This document shows, piece after piece, positions 62,315-64,000 of a stretch of DNA of 64,000 bases. Each line of letters opens with the position of its first letter. Positions within the stretch are counted from its first letter, which is position 1. Made by a program: the position numbers and the translations under genes. Location: NCBI GenBank assembly GCA_002409595.1, contig DHNQ01000010.1, positions 98,456-162,455 of the forward strand. Direction: 5' to 3'. The stretch is from Dysgonomonas sp. UBA5412 (lineage in GTDB: Bacteria > Bacteroidota > Bacteroidia > Bacteroidales > Dysgonomonadaceae). The notes under the pieces are model-generated. The model saw only the letters and a program-made list of their open reading frames with translations. It was not told the origin of the DNA and made no database searches.

Positions 62315-63961
62315 ATGAAAAAAAATAAGGGGATTTATATCTGGTTGCCATTGTGCATAGCATTAAGCATTGCTGCAGGTATTTTTATCGGAAACGTATT
62401 TTCAATTTTTAGCCCCGTTCGTAGTTGGATGGGAGGAGCCGGCAATAACAAACTGGAAACAATATTTGAGTATATTAACAAATCATACGTAGATACAGTA
62501 AACGTAAATGAACTGATGGAGAGTGCTATCCCTACTATAATTGCAGGCTTAGATCCACACTCCACATATATATCTGCCGAAAATATGGAGCTTACCGGCG
62601 ATGAACTCGAAGGTCACTTTAGCGGTATCGGTGTGGAATTTATGTTGCAAAAAGATACGGTTGCCATTGTCAATGTCATCCCCGGAGGTCCGTCCGAAGC
62701 AGTCGGTATTTTCCCCGGTGATAGGCTTGTATATGTAAATGACAGTCTTTTTGTAGGAAAAGGTCTTACCGAAGAAAAAGTCTTTCGTAACCTTAGAGGA
62801 AAAAAGGACACAAAAGTAAAACTTGGTATCAAAAGAGGTACAAGTGATAAACTCCTTACCTTTGAGGTGACAAGAGCAGATGTTCCGGTCAAAACTGTTC
62901 CTGTTGCTTATGCCGTAGATGGGAATATAGGCTATATAAAAGTTACCAAGTTTGGAAGTACCACTTATAATGAATTTATTTCAGCAATAGCCAGATTGAA
63001 AAATCAGGGTTGCGAATCACTTATAGTCGATCTGCAAGGTAATACCGGAGGTTATTTGGGGGCAGCCATAATGATGACAAATGAATTTCTTTCCAATGGC
63101 GATATGATTGTCTATACCGAAGGACGAGCCTATCCCAGAGAGAATGTTTTCGCCGATGGATCAGGTACATGCAAGGACAATCAATTAGTTGTTCTCATTG
63201 ATGAAGGTAGTGCTTCTGCCAGCGAAATATTTTCGGGAGCTATGCAAGATAACGACAGAGGACTGATTGTTGGTCGTCGTTCCTTTGGAAAAGGTCTGGT
63301 TCAAAGCCGCCACGTATTCAAAGACGGTTCGGCACTGCAACTAACCATTGCCCGCTATCATACACCATCGGGCCGCTGCATACAAAAAGCATATAAAAAA
63401 GGAGACCGTAGCGATTATGACATGGATCTTGTAAATAGGTATAATCGAGGCGAATTTGATAACAGAGATAGTATAAAGGTTGATAATCTTCCCTTATTTC
63501 ACACTCTTTCGGGTCGCCCTGTTTATGGAGATGATGGCATCTTGGCTGATGTGTTTGTGCCACGAGATACCATCGGAGTCAATTCCTATTATCTAAGAGT
63601 TGCTAATAGTGGAACTCTGCGCGAATATGCTTTCTCATATACTGAGGGTAATCGCGAGATGCTGAAGAAGTATAAGACTTGGCAAGACGCTGCTAAATTT
63701 CTTGCTACTCAACCTCTTGTTGATAATTTGGTTGAATATGCTTACCGTAAAGGTATACGCCGACAACCTTACCTTATCGAAGAATCAAGACGCTTATTGC
63801 AAATTCAGATAGAGTCATTTATTATTCGCAATATATATGGTGAAGAAGGTTTTTATTCAGTCTTTCAGCAAGATGATAAAATATTGAAAGAAGCTATAAG
63901 GCTTATAAAATCAAATAAAGCAACAAAGGAGAGTCTCAGAACCGAACTCTATAAAAGGTAA
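62315..63961 (+). CDS. S41-family C-terminal processing peptidase with PDZ domain
   Basis: 548 residues. A single N-terminal helix (IYIWLPLCIALSIAAGIFIG) holds the enzyme in the periplasm. A regulatory helix region with IAGLDPHSTYIS is followed by a PDZ domain (GIGVEFMLQKDTVAIVNVIP, GGPSEAVGIFPGDRLVYVND) and the protease domain. The Ser-Lys dyad is S301 in EGSASASEIF and K326 in RSFGKGLVQ, 25 residues apart as in known CtpA/Prc enzymes. It trims or degrades periplasmic proteins at their C-terminus. It follows the dCMP deaminase closely; the two products are not obviously related. Confidence 0.96.
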   Translation: MKKNKGIYIWLPLCIALSIAAGIFIGNVFSIFSPVRSWMGGAGNNKLETIFEYINKSYVDTVNVNELMESAIPTIIAGLDPHSTYISAENMELTGDELEGHFSGIGVEFMLQKDTVAIVNVIPGGPSEAVGIFPGDRLVYVNDSLFVGKGLTEEKVFRNLRGKKDTKVKLGIKRGTSDKLLTFEVTRADVPVKTVPVAYAVDGNIGYIKVTKFGSTTYNEFISAIARLKNQGCESLIVDLQGNTGGYLGAAIMMTNEFLSNGDMIVYTEGRAYPRENVFADGSGTCKDNQLVVLIDEGSASASEIFSGAMQDNDRGLIVGRRSFGKGLVQSRHVFKDGSALQLTIARYHTPSGRCIQKAYKKGDRSDYDMDLVNRYNRGEFDNRDSIKVDNLPLFHTLSGRPVYGDDGILADVFVPRDTIGVNSYYLRVANSGTLREYAFSYTEGNREMLKKYKTWQDAAKFLATQPLVDNLVEYAYRKGIRRQPYLIEESRRLLQIQIESFIIRNIYGEEGFYSVFQQDDKILKEAIRLIKSNKATKESLRTELYKR

Positions 63962-64000
63962 ATAAATAATATCATTGATAATAAAACAAGAGGGGTATGT

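Noticed and set aside
63988..64000. Start of a further gene at the right edge (GGGG then ATG at 63997)
   Set aside because: Only one codon is inside the window, so a gene cannot be supported.
1..64000. CRISPR array, insertion sequence or prophage
   Set aside because: No regularly spaced repeats, transposase, integrase or phage structural genes were seen on either strand.

Overview
The window is about 64 kb of AT-rich chromosome from a Bacteroidales bacterium. Dysgonomonas or a close relative is my best guess, but that is an inference from gene content and codon usage, not a match. Supporting signs are a SusC/SusD pair with a hybrid two-component regulator, promoters of the Bacteroidetes -7 type (TAnnTTTG, two with a TTTG about 19-20 bases upstream), a DUF4296 lipoprotein after lspA, a long 1137-residue IleS, a topoisomerase I without Cys4 zinc fingers, a BtuB/BtuG-type vitamin B12 system and lipoproteins with acidic residues after the lipobox Cys.

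Layout. 1-2521 (minus): the start of a membrane protein cut by the window edge, then topA. 2747-10598 (plus): a membrane sulfatase/LTA-synthase-like enzyme, then ileS, a DksA/TraR-like protein, lspA, a DUF4296 lipoprotein and a 98-residue protein of unclear function. 10702-15549 (plus): five packed glycosyltransferases for a surface glycan. 15774-28761 (plus): a compact polysaccharide utilization locus with a hybrid two-component sensor/regulator, GH2 beta-galactosidase, beta-propeller (BNR) protein, SusC and SusD. 28929-37216 (minus): a cobalamin-riboswitch-controlled operon of btuB, a btuG-like beta-propeller lipoprotein, three tandem paralogous surface lipoproteins and a DUF4465 lipoprotein. 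37443-37516 (minus): a tRNA with anticodon CAT, with its own promoter and terminator.

37734-42275 (plus): an LptF/LptG-type permease with an unusual C-terminal extension, ribBA and an aspartate aminotransferase. 42532-44208 (minus): an AspT/YidE-type transporter. 44420-51208 (minus): the full phosphate module pstS-pstC-pstA-pstB-phoU-phoB-phoR. 51392-57737: a MATE exporter (plus), then an OprO/OprP-like porin, an M16 metallopeptidase and an endonuclease/exonuclease/phosphatase-family lipoprotein (minus). 58241-63961: a mechanosensitive channel and a small lipoprotein (plus), a metallophosphoesterase overlapping inorganic pyrophosphatase (minus), and a dCMP deaminase followed by an S41 peptidase (plus).

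The most interesting unit is the B12 locus. A textbook cobalamin riboswitch controls a BtuB/BtuG pair plus four further predicted surface lipoproteins, three of which are diverged copies of one family with shared motifs. They are good candidates for accessory cobalamin or corrinoid capture proteins. The second is the small PUL, whose propeller enzyme has Asp-boxes but no visible sialidase FRIP motif, so it may not be a sialidase. I saw no CRISPR array, transposase, integrase or phage gene.
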